In this document: positions 53,936 through 62,893 of the stretch, piece after piece
Layout of the letters: each line of letters starts with the position of its first letter
Position numbering within the stretch: position 1 is the first letter of the stretch
Source: Chamaesiphon sp. 341R_metabat_111
Lineage (GTDB): Bacteria; Cyanobacteriota; Cyanobacteriia; Cyanobacteriales; Chamaesiphonaceae
Assembly (NCBI GenBank): GCA_025351825.1
Contig: JANXVE010000023.1
Span: 1-64,000, forward strand
Direction: 5' to 3'
Length of the DNA stretch: 64,000 bases
The notes under the pieces: model-generated
Seen by the model: only the letters and a program-made list of their open reading frames with translations
Databases searched by the model: none
Told to the model about the DNA's origin: nothing
Position numbers and translations under genes: made by a program

Positions 53936-54442
53936 ATGACCGCATCGGAAACAGAGCATTTTCAGCAGATGTCCAAATCGGCTTGGCAACAACTCCACCA
54001 AGCAGTTATCAATTTGTCTCCTCAACACTTTTCAGGAGCCGATCGCCAACAATTGACTATTCTCCTGATTCAGCAATTAAGTCATAATTTACAAGCCCAA
54101 AACCTAGCGGAGTTCTGGAATCATTGCCAAGAATATGGTGAAGCCGTTGACAGGATCGCCAACGAATTGTCGAGACTACCGCCGACACTCGAATTTGTCG
54201 ATCGATTACCCGCTAATTGCTTCAGCCCTGGAGCCTATGTGCGCTGGAAACCACTGCCAGAAGATTCAGACGAAACCGACACCGGAACGATCGTTGGTAG
54301 CTTCTATGCACCCTCACAGCGGGGCTGGAACTGGAAATATCTAGTGTTGCTAGATCGATCGAGTTATAGTCGGCAGTTTTGTATCGCCGATACCGCCTGG
54401 GAATCAGATTTAGAGGGATGGCAGAGAAAGCAATGCCACTGA
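53936..54442 (+). CDS. Hypothetical protein (168 aa)
   Basis: This unrecognised soluble protein has a helical N-terminal half (SAWQQLHQAVINLSPQHFSG) and a beta-rich second half with GAYVRWKPLPEDSDETDTG and GWNWKYLVLLDRSSYSR, possibly an SH3-like fold. It overlaps the next gene by about 10 bases, so the two are coupled. It diverges from the XRE gene. Confidence 0.5.
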   Translation: MTASETEHFQQMSKSAWQQLHQAVINLSPQHFSGADRQQLTILLIQQLSHNLQAQNLAEFWNHCQEYGEAVDRIANELSRLPPTLEFVDRLPANCFSPGAYVRWKPLPEDSDETDTGTIVGSFYAPSQRGWNWKYLVLLDRSSYSRQFCIADTAWESDLEGWQRKQCH

Positions 54443-54735
54443 ATATTCCTCGTAGATTGGGGCAACGAGAAATCGACTTAATCGAGCAACTTGCTCACTG
54501 TCAGCTAGAAATGACACCTCGCCAATTTGAAGCTAAATGGGATGTCGATCGATCTCAAATTGCCGCTTTGTGTCACTGTTCCTTGGGAAATGTCAAACGG
54601 TGGTTCAAGACTGATGAAAACTATCGATCGCCAACCAAATACCATCGACGTTATCTCGCGCTCTCAGATTTGTACTTAGAACACTTCGAGCGACTACCCT
54701 TAGAACTCCAGCAGCTAATTTGTATCGAGCGATAG
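54433..54735 (+). CDS. Cyanobacterial HTH-domain protein (about 100 aa)
   Basis: The product (ATG at 54433; 54418 is possible) starts MPLNIPRRLGQREIDLIEQL and contains EAKWDVDRSQIAALCHCSLG then VKRWFKTDENYR, a helix-turn-helix. Close-looking proteins occur on many cyanobacterial chromosomes and plasmids. It overlaps the 168-residue protein gene and precedes the DUF262 gene by 75 bases, so it may regulate it. Confidence 0.6.
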   Translation: MPLNIPRRLGQREIDLIEQLAHCQLEMTPRQFEAKWDVDRSQIAALCHCSLGNVKRWFKTDENYRSPTKYHRRYLALSDLYLEHFERLPLELQQLICIER

Positions 54736-54810
54736 GTCGAATCTTTACAAAAAAGGATCGTTCCGATCCTAATTAAGTATATAAGTGCGTCTCGATCTAC
54801 GACAGGAATT

Positions 54811-56601
54811 ATGCTGAGAAGAGGTTATCAGAAAATAGTAGCTATGAACTCAATCGGTATGTTCGATAACACGAAAGAATCTCTCGGCGACTTGCTCGAA
54901 GAGATCCATACTGGCAAAGCTCAACTGCCGGATCTTCAGCGGAGTTTCACTTGGTGCAACGAACAAATCGTTAAACTAATTGCCAGCATGTCTCAATCCT
55001 TTCCGATTGGTGCAATTCTCACCATTAAAGTCAGTAACAACAGTAGTTTTACTTTCAAGCCACGACTGCTCGAAGGTGTTCGACTCAAAGAAGAACCCAT
55101 ACCCGATAGTCTGATCCTAGACGGACAACAGCGGCTTACTAGTGCTTACATGTGCTTGCGTTCTGGTTCGGCAGTGAGTATTCGAGATCGCCAAACCCAC
55201 AAAATTCAAGAGCGTTGGTACTATATTGATATTCCAGCCGCCCTCAATCCAGAGATCGAGCGAGTAGATGCTATCATCTCACTGCCCCGATCTCAAACTC
55301 AGAAAACGAAACATCGCAAAATAGATTGCACCACTGCCGAAAAAGAGTACGAGCAATTACTATTTCCTGTCTCTGCCATCTTCAACTATGTTCAATGGCG
55401 CGAAGGATTTCAGAAATACTGGGACTACGAGCCGGAAAAATTAGCTCTTGCCAGACAATTTGAATTAGAGATTGTCAAAAGATTCGAGCATTATCAATTG
55501 CCAATTATTCAATTGCGTCCAGAACTGTCTAAGGTAGCCGTTTGTCAGATCTTTGAAGATATGCACGAAATGCCTACTCCCATGACCTTCTTCGACCTCA
55601 TAACCGCCTGCTTTGCTGCTGAAGACTTCTCACTGCGGGATCATTTTGCTGGTGTCAGCCAGCAGTTATCTAGATTTGGCATACTTCAGGGAGTGCGGAA
55701 TACTGATTGGTTGTCAGCAGTGACTTTAGTTGCTACTTATCATCGTCGAGAGCGAGTGCTGAAGCAGAATCCGCTCGTAACTCAATTGCCAACGGTAGGT
55801 TGCGGCCGTCAGAATATTCTCAATTTGGAATTAGCGGATTATCAACAATTTGCACCAATGACATTGGCAGGTTTCGAGCAGTCTGCAAAATTCTTGCATA
55901 GTTTAGGATTCGTCCATTCTGAAGATATTGCTTATCCTAGTCAGTTACTCGCTTTGGCATCAGTACTGGCAATTGTTGGGTTGCCTAACGATCTGGGACG
56001 TACTCAATTAGAACAATGGTGGTGGTCGTGTTCGTTTGGTGAAGTCTATAATAACTGGCAAAATAAATGTACAGCCACTGATACGATCGAGATTCCGCAA
56101 TGGTTAGCTGGCGGAAATACTCCGAGTAATCTCGATTCGGCACATTTCAATCGCGAACGTTTATTGCAAGTGACCCGACGACAGGGTGCAATTTACAAGA
56201 GTTTGAACGCACTATTACGCAAACAGGGTGCAATCGATTTTGTCTCTGGGGAAGTACTGAGGGATGTCAAAGCATTTGATGGAGAGATTGAATCTCATCA
56301 TGTGTTTCCCGAAGCTTGGTGCAAGCGGCAGGGGATTCCAGCCGCTCGATACAATTGTCTGCTAAATCGGACTCCATTGAAAAGAGATACGAATCGCTTT
56401 ATTGGTTTTCAGCCGCCATCAGTGTATTTGGCTCGATTGATAGAGGAGCAGGGAATCGTTAAGAAAAGAGTAGACGAGATTTTGCGATCGCACTCGATCG
56501 AACCTCAAACATTGTGGAATGATGACTTCGATGCTTTTTTAGATTCGAGATTGAAAAATCTGTCTCGATCGATCGAGACGGCGATGGAGCCATCTATCTA
56601 G
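54811..56601 (+). CDS. DUF262-HNH protein, GmrSD-like type IV restriction candidate
   Basis: This protein of up to 596 residues has a ParB-like DUF262 domain near the N-terminus (LPDLQRSFTWCNEQIVKLIA, then the hallmark LILDGQQRLTSAYM). It has a C-terminal DUF1524/HNH nuclease-like part (EIESHHVFPEAWCKRQGI, YNCLLNRTPLKRDTNRFIG). The combination is that of GmrSD-type NTP-dependent enzymes that cut modified phage DNA, and of related anti-phage proteins. AGGA lies five bases before ATG 54811; starts at 54844 and 54859 are alternatives. Confidence 0.82.
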   Translation: MLRRGYQKIVAMNSIGMFDNTKESLGDLLEEIHTGKAQLPDLQRSFTWCNEQIVKLIASMSQSFPIGAILTIKVSNNSSFTFKPRLLEGVRLKEEPIPDSLILDGQQRLTSAYMCLRSGSAVSIRDRQTHKIQERWYYIDIPAALNPEIERVDAIISLPRSQTQKTKHRKIDCTTAEKEYEQLLFPVSAIFNYVQWREGFQKYWDYEPEKLALARQFELEIVKRFEHYQLPIIQLRPELSKVAVCQIFEDMHEMPTPMTFFDLITACFAAEDFSLRDHFAGVSQQLSRFGILQGVRNTDWLSAVTLVATYHRRERVLKQNPLVTQLPTVGCGRQNILNLELADYQQFAPMTLAGFEQSAKFLHSLGFVHSEDIAYPSQLLALASVLAIVGLPNDLGRTQLEQWWWSCSFGEVYNNWQNKCTATDTIEIPQWLAGGNTPSNLDSAHFNRERLLQVTRRQGAIYKSLNALLRKQGAIDFVSGEVLRDVKAFDGEIESHHVFPEAWCKRQGIPAARYNCLLNRTPLKRDTNRFIGFQPPSVYLARLIEEQGIVKKRVDEILRSHSIEPQTLWNDDFDAFLDSRLKNLSRSIETAMEPSI

Positions 56602-56798
56602 TAAGTGAGTTTGTGTTCTGACTGCTGCTGATTAGAGAGGCTCTCCCGCCCATGTAGGGCAAATGGGGTGAAATGTAGCATTTTCCAGCGAACATCTTCC
56701 GGCACCAATCCAGTTTTAGGTGCTCCGAAACTCGCCAGGGTTATGTTCAGAATGCAAGTCAACGCTATGGCGGTACCAGAACTTTAGAAAGGCTATAT

Positions 56799-58103
56799 CT
56801 ACAAATCACTAAATATACCCACCGCACGCTCAAAATTTACCTTACAAATTCCAGTAGGCCCATTTCGATTCTTTGCCACATGAATTTCCATCAGCCCTCT
56901 ATCCTTAGTCTGAGGATCGTAGTACTCATCTCTGTACAGTAACAGCCCCAAGTCCATGTCTTGCTCGATATCACCCGAATCTTTGATATCAGCCATCCCA
57001 GGACGTTTATTATTTTGACCTTCTACGCCACGATTGATCTGTGCTAAAGCTACGAATGGGCAGTCAAACTCCTTTGCCATATCTTTGAAAGCTCCCGAAT
57101 ATTTCCCGATCGTCTGCGCTCGATTTCCGGCTGCTCGATCGCCTAATTTCTGAATGTAATCCATAACAATCAACCCGATCCGCCCATGTTGAGAACGGAT
57201 GCGCCGAAGATTTGAACGCATTCGTGTAACTGTCTGAAGTTCGGCAGGAGTATCATCAATAATGATTGGTAATTGCTTAACGACTCCCAAAGCTGTTTCT
57301 AACGTCGGTAGCTCACTCTTGTAGATCTTATTAGTAATTAACCGTTGAGAGTCGATCCCTGAATAAATGGACAAAAATCGCTTGATAATTTGCTCTTTCG
57401 ATGATTCTGCACTGAAGAAGACAACTGGTAAAGCTAAATTAGCTGCTACATGATTAGCCAGATGACATCCCAACCATGTTTTACCCATTGAAGCTCTGGC
57501 AGCTACAACGATTAAATCTTTAAGAAGCATTCCGCCAGTAAGTTTGTCTAAGCTTTGAATTCCCGTCGAAATAGTCGGTGATTCTCCATGTTGAATTTTA
57601 CTCCAAACATCTGCAAAACATTCATCAATCGTTTGGGGCTTAAAGCGATCTGTTTGATGTTGGGTTATCTCAAAAATCTTCCCTTCCGCCTTTTCCAGCA
57701 CCACGTCTAGCTCGTTCGTCATATCGTAGCTTTGCTCTGCGATCTCCATTCCTGCTGCAATTAATTGACGACGTTTATACTTACTTAAGACTAATTTGGC
57801 ATAGCCATCGACATTAACACTAGAAACAGCCGTATCCATTAATCGAGTTAAGTAAGTTCTACCACCTACTTTTTCTAGCAGCTTATGTTCCTCCAGCCAA
57901 TTACTGACAGTGATGAAATCGACTGTAATCTCCTTTTGGTAAAGATCGATGGCAGCATGGTAAATCTCTTTGTGAGTAAGTGCGTAAAAAGCTTCCGCAG
58001 GTAGAATGTCAATCGTGCGCTCGATTGCGTTAGCATCAATGAGAATAGCACCTAAAATGTGACATTCTGTTTCAATTGCTTGCGGTGGTGTTTTATCAAT
58101 CAT
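56799..58103 (-). CDS. DnaB-type replicative helicase of the element
   Basis: This 434-residue protein has the DnaB N-terminal domain (AIETECHILGAILIDANAIE) and the RecA-like C-terminal domain: Walker A ARASMGKTW, Walker B LIVMDYIQKL, the H4-like QINRGVEGQNNKRPGMADIK and the arginine-rich end. It lacks an intein and is shorter than many cyanobacterial chromosomal DnaBs. It overlaps the TnpC-like gene by 8 bases at the end of the recombinase operon, so it belongs to the element. This suggests replication of the excised circle. Confidence 0.88.
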   Translation of the reverse strand: MIDKTPPQAIETECHILGAILIDANAIERTIDILPAEAFYALTHKEIYHAAIDLYQKEITVDFITVSNWLEEHKLLEKVGGRTYLTRLMDTAVSSVNVDGYAKLVLSKYKRRQLIAAGMEIAEQSYDMTNELDVVLEKAEGKIFEITQHQTDRFKPQTIDECFADVWSKIQHGESPTISTGIQSLDKLTGGMLLKDLIVVAARASMGKTWLGCHLANHVAANLALPVVFFSAESSKEQIIKRFLSIYSGIDSQRLITNKIYKSELPTLETALGVVKQLPIIIDDTPAELQTVTRMRSNLRRIRSQHGRIGLIVMDYIQKLGDRAAGNRAQTIGKYSGAFKDMAKEFDCPFVALAQINRGVEGQNNKRPGMADIKDSGDIEQDMDLGLLLYRDEYYDPQTKDRGLMEIHVAKNRNGPTGICKVNFERAVGIFSDL

Positions 58104-58992
58104 TCTGATTAAAGATACTGCTTATATTTTTAAGATCTTCAAGGCTTGCCAGTTCTTCTTCTTCTTCCTCCACCACAATTGCAATCGCTTCTATGACGGT
58201 ATCGATTGTCTCAGTATTGTTAATAGGCTGATTTTTTGTCCATTCCGACTCGATTGCATTCGATAACCAACCTTCAGGACTTCTGATCGTCTCACCTCTT
58301 TGGTAGGCTAATTCAATCGCCTGTTCGAGAGCTTCAATCGCATCAATCGTTACCCGATTCGGTTTAGAGGCAATCTTCTCCATCAAGGAACTGGTAATTT
58401 TGACAGACATTGCCTGTAGCGTATCTAAATGAGGTTGCAACTCATCTTTTCGTCCACCAGGGAATGAAATGAGTTTAGATTTGGACGGCACTGTGTTGGT
58501 GATAGAATTCTTAGCCTCTTCTACTGGTAGTTCGAGAGCAGTTTGTTTGAGGCTTTCTAACTGTTGGCGAAGTTTTTTATTCTCATCTTCTAATCTTTTT
58601 CGATTGCTTTCAGATAGTTGTAGCTGTGGAGCCAGAGAATAAGCAATCTTTATTTTTGCTGACAGCTCTTTATTTTCGTTCTCAAGCTGTCCGATCCGTC
58701 GTCTGAGGATGTCGATCGTACTCGATTGAGACTCTAGACTCATTTTTCCTTTAGGATTAATTGGAGTCTTTGGAATCACTTGTTTCCGCAAGTGGGCAAT
58801 TCGCTCTCTCATGTCTGGCTCATCATACAACCAAGCCTTAGAGACTCCAGCGGCTTCGGCAACTGTATTGAAGTTAATCCGCTGTTTATCTTTGATTAGC
58901 TGTTGGATTGCCTTCTCTGTTCTCTCAATCGTCTCTGCTCGTTTTTGTTGAGCATGGGCTTTTAAGCCCTCAGTATTCCGTTCAAGCTTCAT
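58096..58992 (-). CDS. tnpC: TnpC-like protein with C-terminal extension
   Basis: This 298-residue protein begins with a TnpC/DUF6262-like domain: ERTEKAIQQLIKDKQRINFN, then TVAEAAGVSKAWLYDEPDM, a helix-turn-helix. A coiled coil follows (about 85-150, QLENENKELSAKIKIAY). Tn554 TnpC is only about 125 residues. The extra C-terminal half contains ALEQAIELAYQRGETIRSPE then GWLSNAIESEW, resembling segments at the end of replication or helicase-loader proteins, and an acidic tail. It overlaps tnpB by 11 and the helicase gene by 8 bases. Confidence 0.78.
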   Translation of the reverse strand: MKLERNTEGLKAHAQQKRAETIERTEKAIQQLIKDKQRINFNTVAEAAGVSKAWLYDEPDMRERIAHLRKQVIPKTPINPKGKMSLESQSSTIDILRRRIGQLENENKELSAKIKIAYSLAPQLQLSESNRKRLEDENKKLRQQLESLKQTALELPVEEAKNSITNTVPSKSKLISFPGGRKDELQPHLDTLQAMSVKITSSLMEKIASKPNRVTIDAIEALEQAIELAYQRGETIRSPEGWLSNAIESEWTKNQPINNTETIDTVIEAIAIVVEEEEEELASLEDLKNISSIFNQND

Positions 58993-60913
58993 GCTTAACC
59001 TCCAACCCGTTAATAATTCTCATCAGGTTATCTCTGACAGGAATATTCTCTTTGAGGATTTCTTTGGATCTGCGACTATCAGGATTCTGCAATGCCCAAT
59101 CGATAATCCCATTGACACGCTCTAAATGTTCGTGATGCTTGGTTAAATAACGGCGATCGGTTTTAAAGTGAGTACAGCCAGAGCCATCGTTACCTGTCAG
59201 ACATTTATTCGATCCCCACGGACAAGAACCTTGAACCACTGGGATGGCACATAACCCATTGGGCAGAGCTTGGGCGAGGGTATTTTTCTTCAGCCATTGC
59301 GAGTCGATATCGTTGGGATCTAACCCTGCTGCCATCTCTACTTGCAAAGATTCGGGGGTAACGATATTGCCAGTTACATTGACCAATTTCTCTTTGAATT
59401 CAAAAAACTTGGTTTTCATCGTTTGGTCTAAGATTGTCGCGTAGGTTGCTGTCATTTCGGGGCTGGCATGACCGAGAAACCGCTGTACTATATGTTGCGG
59501 TACACCCAAGTTAATCATCCGCGTACCAACGGTATGTCTGAATTGATGCGCCTGGAACCGCCAGACTTTTCCAGCATTGTTTTTAATCTGTTCTTTGTAG
59601 CTCAATCGATTCAGTGCATCTCCAAAATAATCCTGCTTAAACGACCTGGGTTTTTCTTCGTCAGGATAGACAAATAAGTATGGGCTTTTTGTACCAAATT
59701 TATCTCGAATAATCTGTTGCTGCTCGATAATTACGCCTACTAATTCTGCTGAAATTGGAATAGTATGATCTTTCTTTTGTTTACCTTGATAATACTTGAG
59801 AAAATAATCGCCCTCGGCATCGCGCAATAAGCAGTCATAGGGGGTACTGCATAGCTCACTGACTCGCATTCCTGCCTCTTGAATTACCAGCAGCATCCGC
59901 ATAATCACATCGGGTAACTTATTGATATGCTGGTTTAACGTTGCCATTACTTCTTCAGGAATATACCGTGGCAGAGCTTTTTCGATTCTAGGATAATCTT
60001 CTCGATAGATTAACCGTCGATCGGGAATAGCCATCCATTCCTCTCTGGCACATAGTTCAAAGAAATGCTGAAGGGTGCATACATGGTAATGTCTGGTGGC
60101 AGATTTTAAACCAGTTTGGAGTAACTTGCTAAAATAGTCTATAACTATTTGTCTATCGATCGAGTCTGGTGTAATCTCCTCATAATTAGTCAGTAAGTGT
60201 AACGAGAAATCTTTGATAATTCCAAGTTTTCTTTGACTGTTAGCCCATGAATTGATAGTAATATTGTAACGTAAGTATTTTCTTGCTGCCTCATACAACC
60301 AATTTTGATTGATACCTACAAAATTCATCGTATAATCACTGCGAGATGAACTCGTTGGAATCCCTAGCTTTAACGCATTCCACATTTCTTTGTCCCACTC
60401 ATCTCTTTCGTCATAGTCCTCTTGCAATACCTTGTAGATAACGCTTAAAAGGATGTTGTCTGGATTGTTTATTTTGTAAGATACTAATTCATTATTTTTA
60501 TTAAGTTCTTGCTTGATCTGTTCTCTCAATAGCCCATGTTCTAGCAGATAAGTACGGAACAGAATTGCCCATTGATTCAATGGTCTTTCAAGAAGTGAAT
60601 TATTGTTTGGAGCAACTGTATTGATAAACTTACATAATTTAGCAAGATGTTGTCCATTTTTCCAACAGCTAGTTGCTGTCCATTCTCCTTTCACTAATTT
60701 CTGCCAAAAAACATATTTCAGCTCCATATTTAAAATCGATGATTTGCAAGTAAATCGATTCGCCTTAGTTAAACTAAAGTGTCCTCGATCTACACCTCCC
60801 GTTTTAATCGGGCAATCGCCAAAGACCCACACATCCTCAGCCCAGTAGCCTTGTACCTTGCTTAATAATTCTTCTTGTTTGTTTCTAGTCCACTGGATCT
60901 GGAGTTCGGTCAT
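58982..60913 (-). CDS. tnpB: Tyrosine recombinase, TnpB of Tn554 type
   Basis: This 643-residue integrase has its catalytic core in the middle: MRVSELCSTPYDCLL (first Arg), HQFRHTVGTRMINLGV (His-x-x-Arg) and LGHASPEMTATYATI with the nucleophilic Tyr. A C-terminal extension with CPWGSNKCLTGNDGSGCTHF (probable zinc site) and a helical tail is characteristic of TnpB in Tn554-like elements, whose length (about 630) also agrees. It overlaps tnpA by 29 bases. Confidence 0.9.
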   Translation of the reverse strand: MTELQIQWTRNKQEELLSKVQGYWAEDVWVFGDCPIKTGGVDRGHFSLTKANRFTCKSSILNMELKYVFWQKLVKGEWTATSCWKNGQHLAKLCKFINTVAPNNNSLLERPLNQWAILFRTYLLEHGLLREQIKQELNKNNELVSYKINNPDNILLSVIYKVLQEDYDERDEWDKEMWNALKLGIPTSSSRSDYTMNFVGINQNWLYEAARKYLRYNITINSWANSQRKLGIIKDFSLHLLTNYEEITPDSIDRQIVIDYFSKLLQTGLKSATRHYHVCTLQHFFELCAREEWMAIPDRRLIYREDYPRIEKALPRYIPEEVMATLNQHINKLPDVIMRMLLVIQEAGMRVSELCSTPYDCLLRDAEGDYFLKYYQGKQKKDHTIPISAELVGVIIEQQQIIRDKFGTKSPYLFVYPDEEKPRSFKQDYFGDALNRLSYKEQIKNNAGKVWRFQAHQFRHTVGTRMINLGVPQHIVQRFLGHASPEMTATYATILDQTMKTKFFEFKEKLVNVTGNIVTPESLQVEMAAGLDPNDIDSQWLKKNTLAQALPNGLCAIPVVQGSCPWGSNKCLTGNDGSGCTHFKTDRRYLTKHHEHLERVNGIIDWALQNPDSRRSKEILKENIPVRDNLMRIINGLEVKHEA

Positions 60914-62006
60914 GCTGTTCTCGCTTATCTAGATAACTTTTATATGCTGATTTCATGTCTCGATCGTCCAAATGTATGTAGGCATCGATCGTTGTTTGAA
61001 CGTGAGCGTGTCCGAGTCGTTTTTGGACATAGGCGGCATCCCAGCCGCTGCGAAAGAGGTTGGTAGCGTGAGAATGTCTAAACTGGTGTGGATGTGCCTT
61101 AATGCCTGTTCTCTGGTTTAATCGGACGAATAATTCAGCTACCGTTCCATATCGCATTGGTTCGCCGATTTTGCCCTCCCATAGGTTGACAAAGATATAG
61201 TCGCTTTCACAATCTTGAAATTCTTCGAGAGTATAGGTCGAATACAAATCCATTAAGTCTTTCGTCACATCAATTGGAAGTGGATCTTTACGTTTGGCTC
61301 TTGCCCCGTTGAGGTTGTCATCACGGGGAATCACAGTGATTAAGTTTTGATATGTTTTGATATCGCTATGTCTCAGCCCCAAAGCCTGACCGATCCGAAT
61401 GCCACTCTCGTACATCAGGGCAATGAGAAATTTATCCCGCAGCCGATGACAAGCATCGATTAGTGTCCTAACTTCCTCTTCTGTCAAAGTTTTGGGCTTT
61501 TTTTTTGGTTCTTGAAGTTTGAGTTCTTTGACTTTAGTGGGTTTGCCGCCATTGATGTGATGAAGAAAATCCTTAAATTTCTTGGGTTGGCGTTTGTGTT
61601 TATAAAGTGGAATATTCTCGACAGTGCCCATGTCTTCTTGAAAGTCATAGAATCTGCCTACAGCGGTCAAGATCGCATTGACCGTGGTTTCTCTACGTTT
61701 GAGTTTTTGAACGGCTTGGTTGCCCGACCTTGCGCTCAATGAGATAACTTTTTCGGGCGATAACCTCAGCCATTCGATGAATCGAGCGAGATCGTCGATT
61801 TTTACTTCTGTCCACAATCGATTGCTGATTTGAAGATATTCCCAGTACAAGCGCAAGTGGTAGGCATAAGACCTGACCGTGTTTGGACTGCGTTCACATT
61901 TGTCCATGTAGCCTAGAAATTCAAGAATCGGCATGATGGGTGTGTGATTATCGTCTAGCACCATCCAAGTCGTTCTATCGTCTTGCCAAATTTCCTGTAC
62001 CTGCAT
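60885..62006 (-). CDS. tnpA: Tyrosine recombinase, TnpA of Tn554 type
   Basis: This 373-residue integrase has a SAM-like N-terminal domain (CERSPNTVRSYAYHLRLYWE), the first catalytic Arg in SGIRIGQALGLRHSDI, HQFRHSHATNLFRSGW, and LGHAHVQTTIDAYIHL with the nucleophilic Tyr. Length and opening match TnpA. It is the first gene of the four-gene operon, and its promoter lies within 120 bases of the right end of the element, so excision can place it next to the left end. Confidence 0.9.
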   Translation of the reverse strand: MQVQEIWQDDRTTWMVLDDNHTPIMPILEFLGYMDKCERSPNTVRSYAYHLRLYWEYLQISNRLWTEVKIDDLARFIEWLRLSPEKVISLSARSGNQAVQKLKRRETTVNAILTAVGRFYDFQEDMGTVENIPLYKHKRQPKKFKDFLHHINGGKPTKVKELKLQEPKKKPKTLTEEEVRTLIDACHRLRDKFLIALMYESGIRIGQALGLRHSDIKTYQNLITVIPRDDNLNGARAKRKDPLPIDVTKDLMDLYSTYTLEEFQDCESDYIFVNLWEGKIGEPMRYGTVAELFVRLNQRTGIKAHPHQFRHSHATNLFRSGWDAAYVQKRLGHAHVQTTIDAYIHLDDRDMKSAYKSYLDKREQHDRTPDPVD

Positions 62007-62132
62007 AGGCTTTCGTTTACTTTGCTTACTATGATGAATAGCCTACATTAATTCGTCCACTATGTAAATATACTGAGGAAATGTTGTTGTTGTTTACTTT
62101 ATTGACTAATATATAAGGACTGTTGTTAATTG
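62007..62132. other. Right end of the element and attR
   Basis: The end carries two similar words, CGTTTACTTTGCTTAC (62027) and TGTTTACTTTATTGAC (about 62091), and a GTTGTTGTTG run, plausible arm sites for the recombinases. The tnpA promoter must lie here too. The element ends at TTG (62130-62132), after which comM resumes with GTCGGTGGC. Confidence 0.65.
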
Positions 62133-62813
62133 GTCGGTGGCGGTACCTTTCCCCGTCCTGGGGAGATTTCCCTCGCCCATCGGGGCGTACTATTTCTCGA
62201 CGAGCTGACAGAATTCAAACGCGATGTGCTAGAATTCCTGCGCCAACCGCTAGAAGATGGACACGTTACGATCTCCCGCACCCGTCAGTCTGTCTCCTTC
62301 CCCGCCCAATTTACCCTCGTTGCCAGCACCAATCCTTGCCCTTGCGGTTACTATGGCGATACGATTCAGGCTTGCACCTGTAATCCCCGTCAGCGTGAGA
62401 ATTATTGGGCAAAGCTATCTGGCCCACTAATGGACAGAATCGACCTGCAAGTGGCCGTAAATCGGCTCAAACCAGAAGAAATTACCAACCAACCCACAGG
62501 CGAAAATTCGGCAACAGTCCGCCCCCGTGTCCAAGCAGCACGAGACAGAGCAACCGAGCGATTCCTCTCAGTACCCACCATCGTCTGCAACGCCCAGATG
62601 CAAAGTAGAGAACTACGAACCTGGTGTCCATTGGACGATAATAGTCGGCAATTATTAGAAACAGCCATTCGGAAACTAGGACTATCAGCCAGAGCTAGCG
62701 ATCGAATCATCAAAGTAGCCAGAACCATCGCCGATCTCGCCAGTACCGATCGAATTGAACCCACCCATATCGCCGAAGCAATCCAATATCGTACAATCGA
62801 TCGAATGCAATAA
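62133..62813 (+). pseudogene. comM: ComM/YifB AAA+ ATPase, 3' part
   Basis: The last 226 codons of comM begin VGGGTFPRPGEISLAHRGVL with the Walker B FLDELTEF. They continue through RQPLEDGHVTISRTRQSVSF and the Cys-rich STNPCPCGYYGDTIQACTCN to the C-terminal helical domain. In frame it follows SGPAL at 35350. It lacks its own start unless the TTG at 62130 is used. Alone it lacks Walker A and cannot hydrolyse ATP. Confidence 0.93.
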
Positions 62814-62825
62814 ATCACTTTAAGC

Positions 62826-62888
62826 TAAACTAAAACCTAAAGCCTGAATTTCAATCCCCAAAGCCTAAAGCCTAAAGCCCAAAGCCTC
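62826..62888. repeat. Heptamer repeat (GCCTAAA units) after comM
   Basis: Tandem imperfect AAAGCCT units (AAGCCTAAAGCCTAAAGCCC) fill the short spacer after comM. The same family lies in inverted pairs before comM at 34236-34422. Confidence 0.7.
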
Positions 62889-62893
62889 TCTTT

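Larger units (their letters stand above)
35351..62132. mobile_element. Tn554-family integrative element of about 26.8 kb inserted in comM
   Basis: The boundaries come from the interrupted gene: left flank ...GCTTTG (ends 35350), right flank GTCGGTGGC (from 62133). Only TTG is shared by the two junctions, so the crossover lies within those bases. The right end holds two tyrosine recombinases, a TnpC-like protein and a DnaB-type helicase in one overlapping operon; the order tnpA-tnpB-tnpC is the signature of Tn554-type elements. No long terminal inverted repeats or target duplication are visible, as expected for that group. Cargo comprises restriction and nuclease systems on the right and decayed AT-rich genes on the left. 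Confidence 0.88.

Noticed and set aside
56602-56798. Possible transposon or gene remnant after the DUF262 gene
   Set aside because: The GC-richer stretch around CGCTATGGCGGTACCAGAAC looked repeat-like, but I could not match it to a family or frame.
35351-62132. Prophage
   Set aside because: No capsid, terminase, portal or tail genes are present; the recombinase triad fits a Tn554-like element.
35351-62132. AbaR/Tn7-like island because the target is comM
   Set aside because: No tniA/tnsB-type DDE transposase, AAA+ TnsC or target-site duplication is seen; the recombinases are tyrosine type.
62130-62813. The 3' comM part as an independent short ATPase gene
   Set aside because: It lacks a start other than TTG and lacks Walker A; it joins in frame with 34502-35350.
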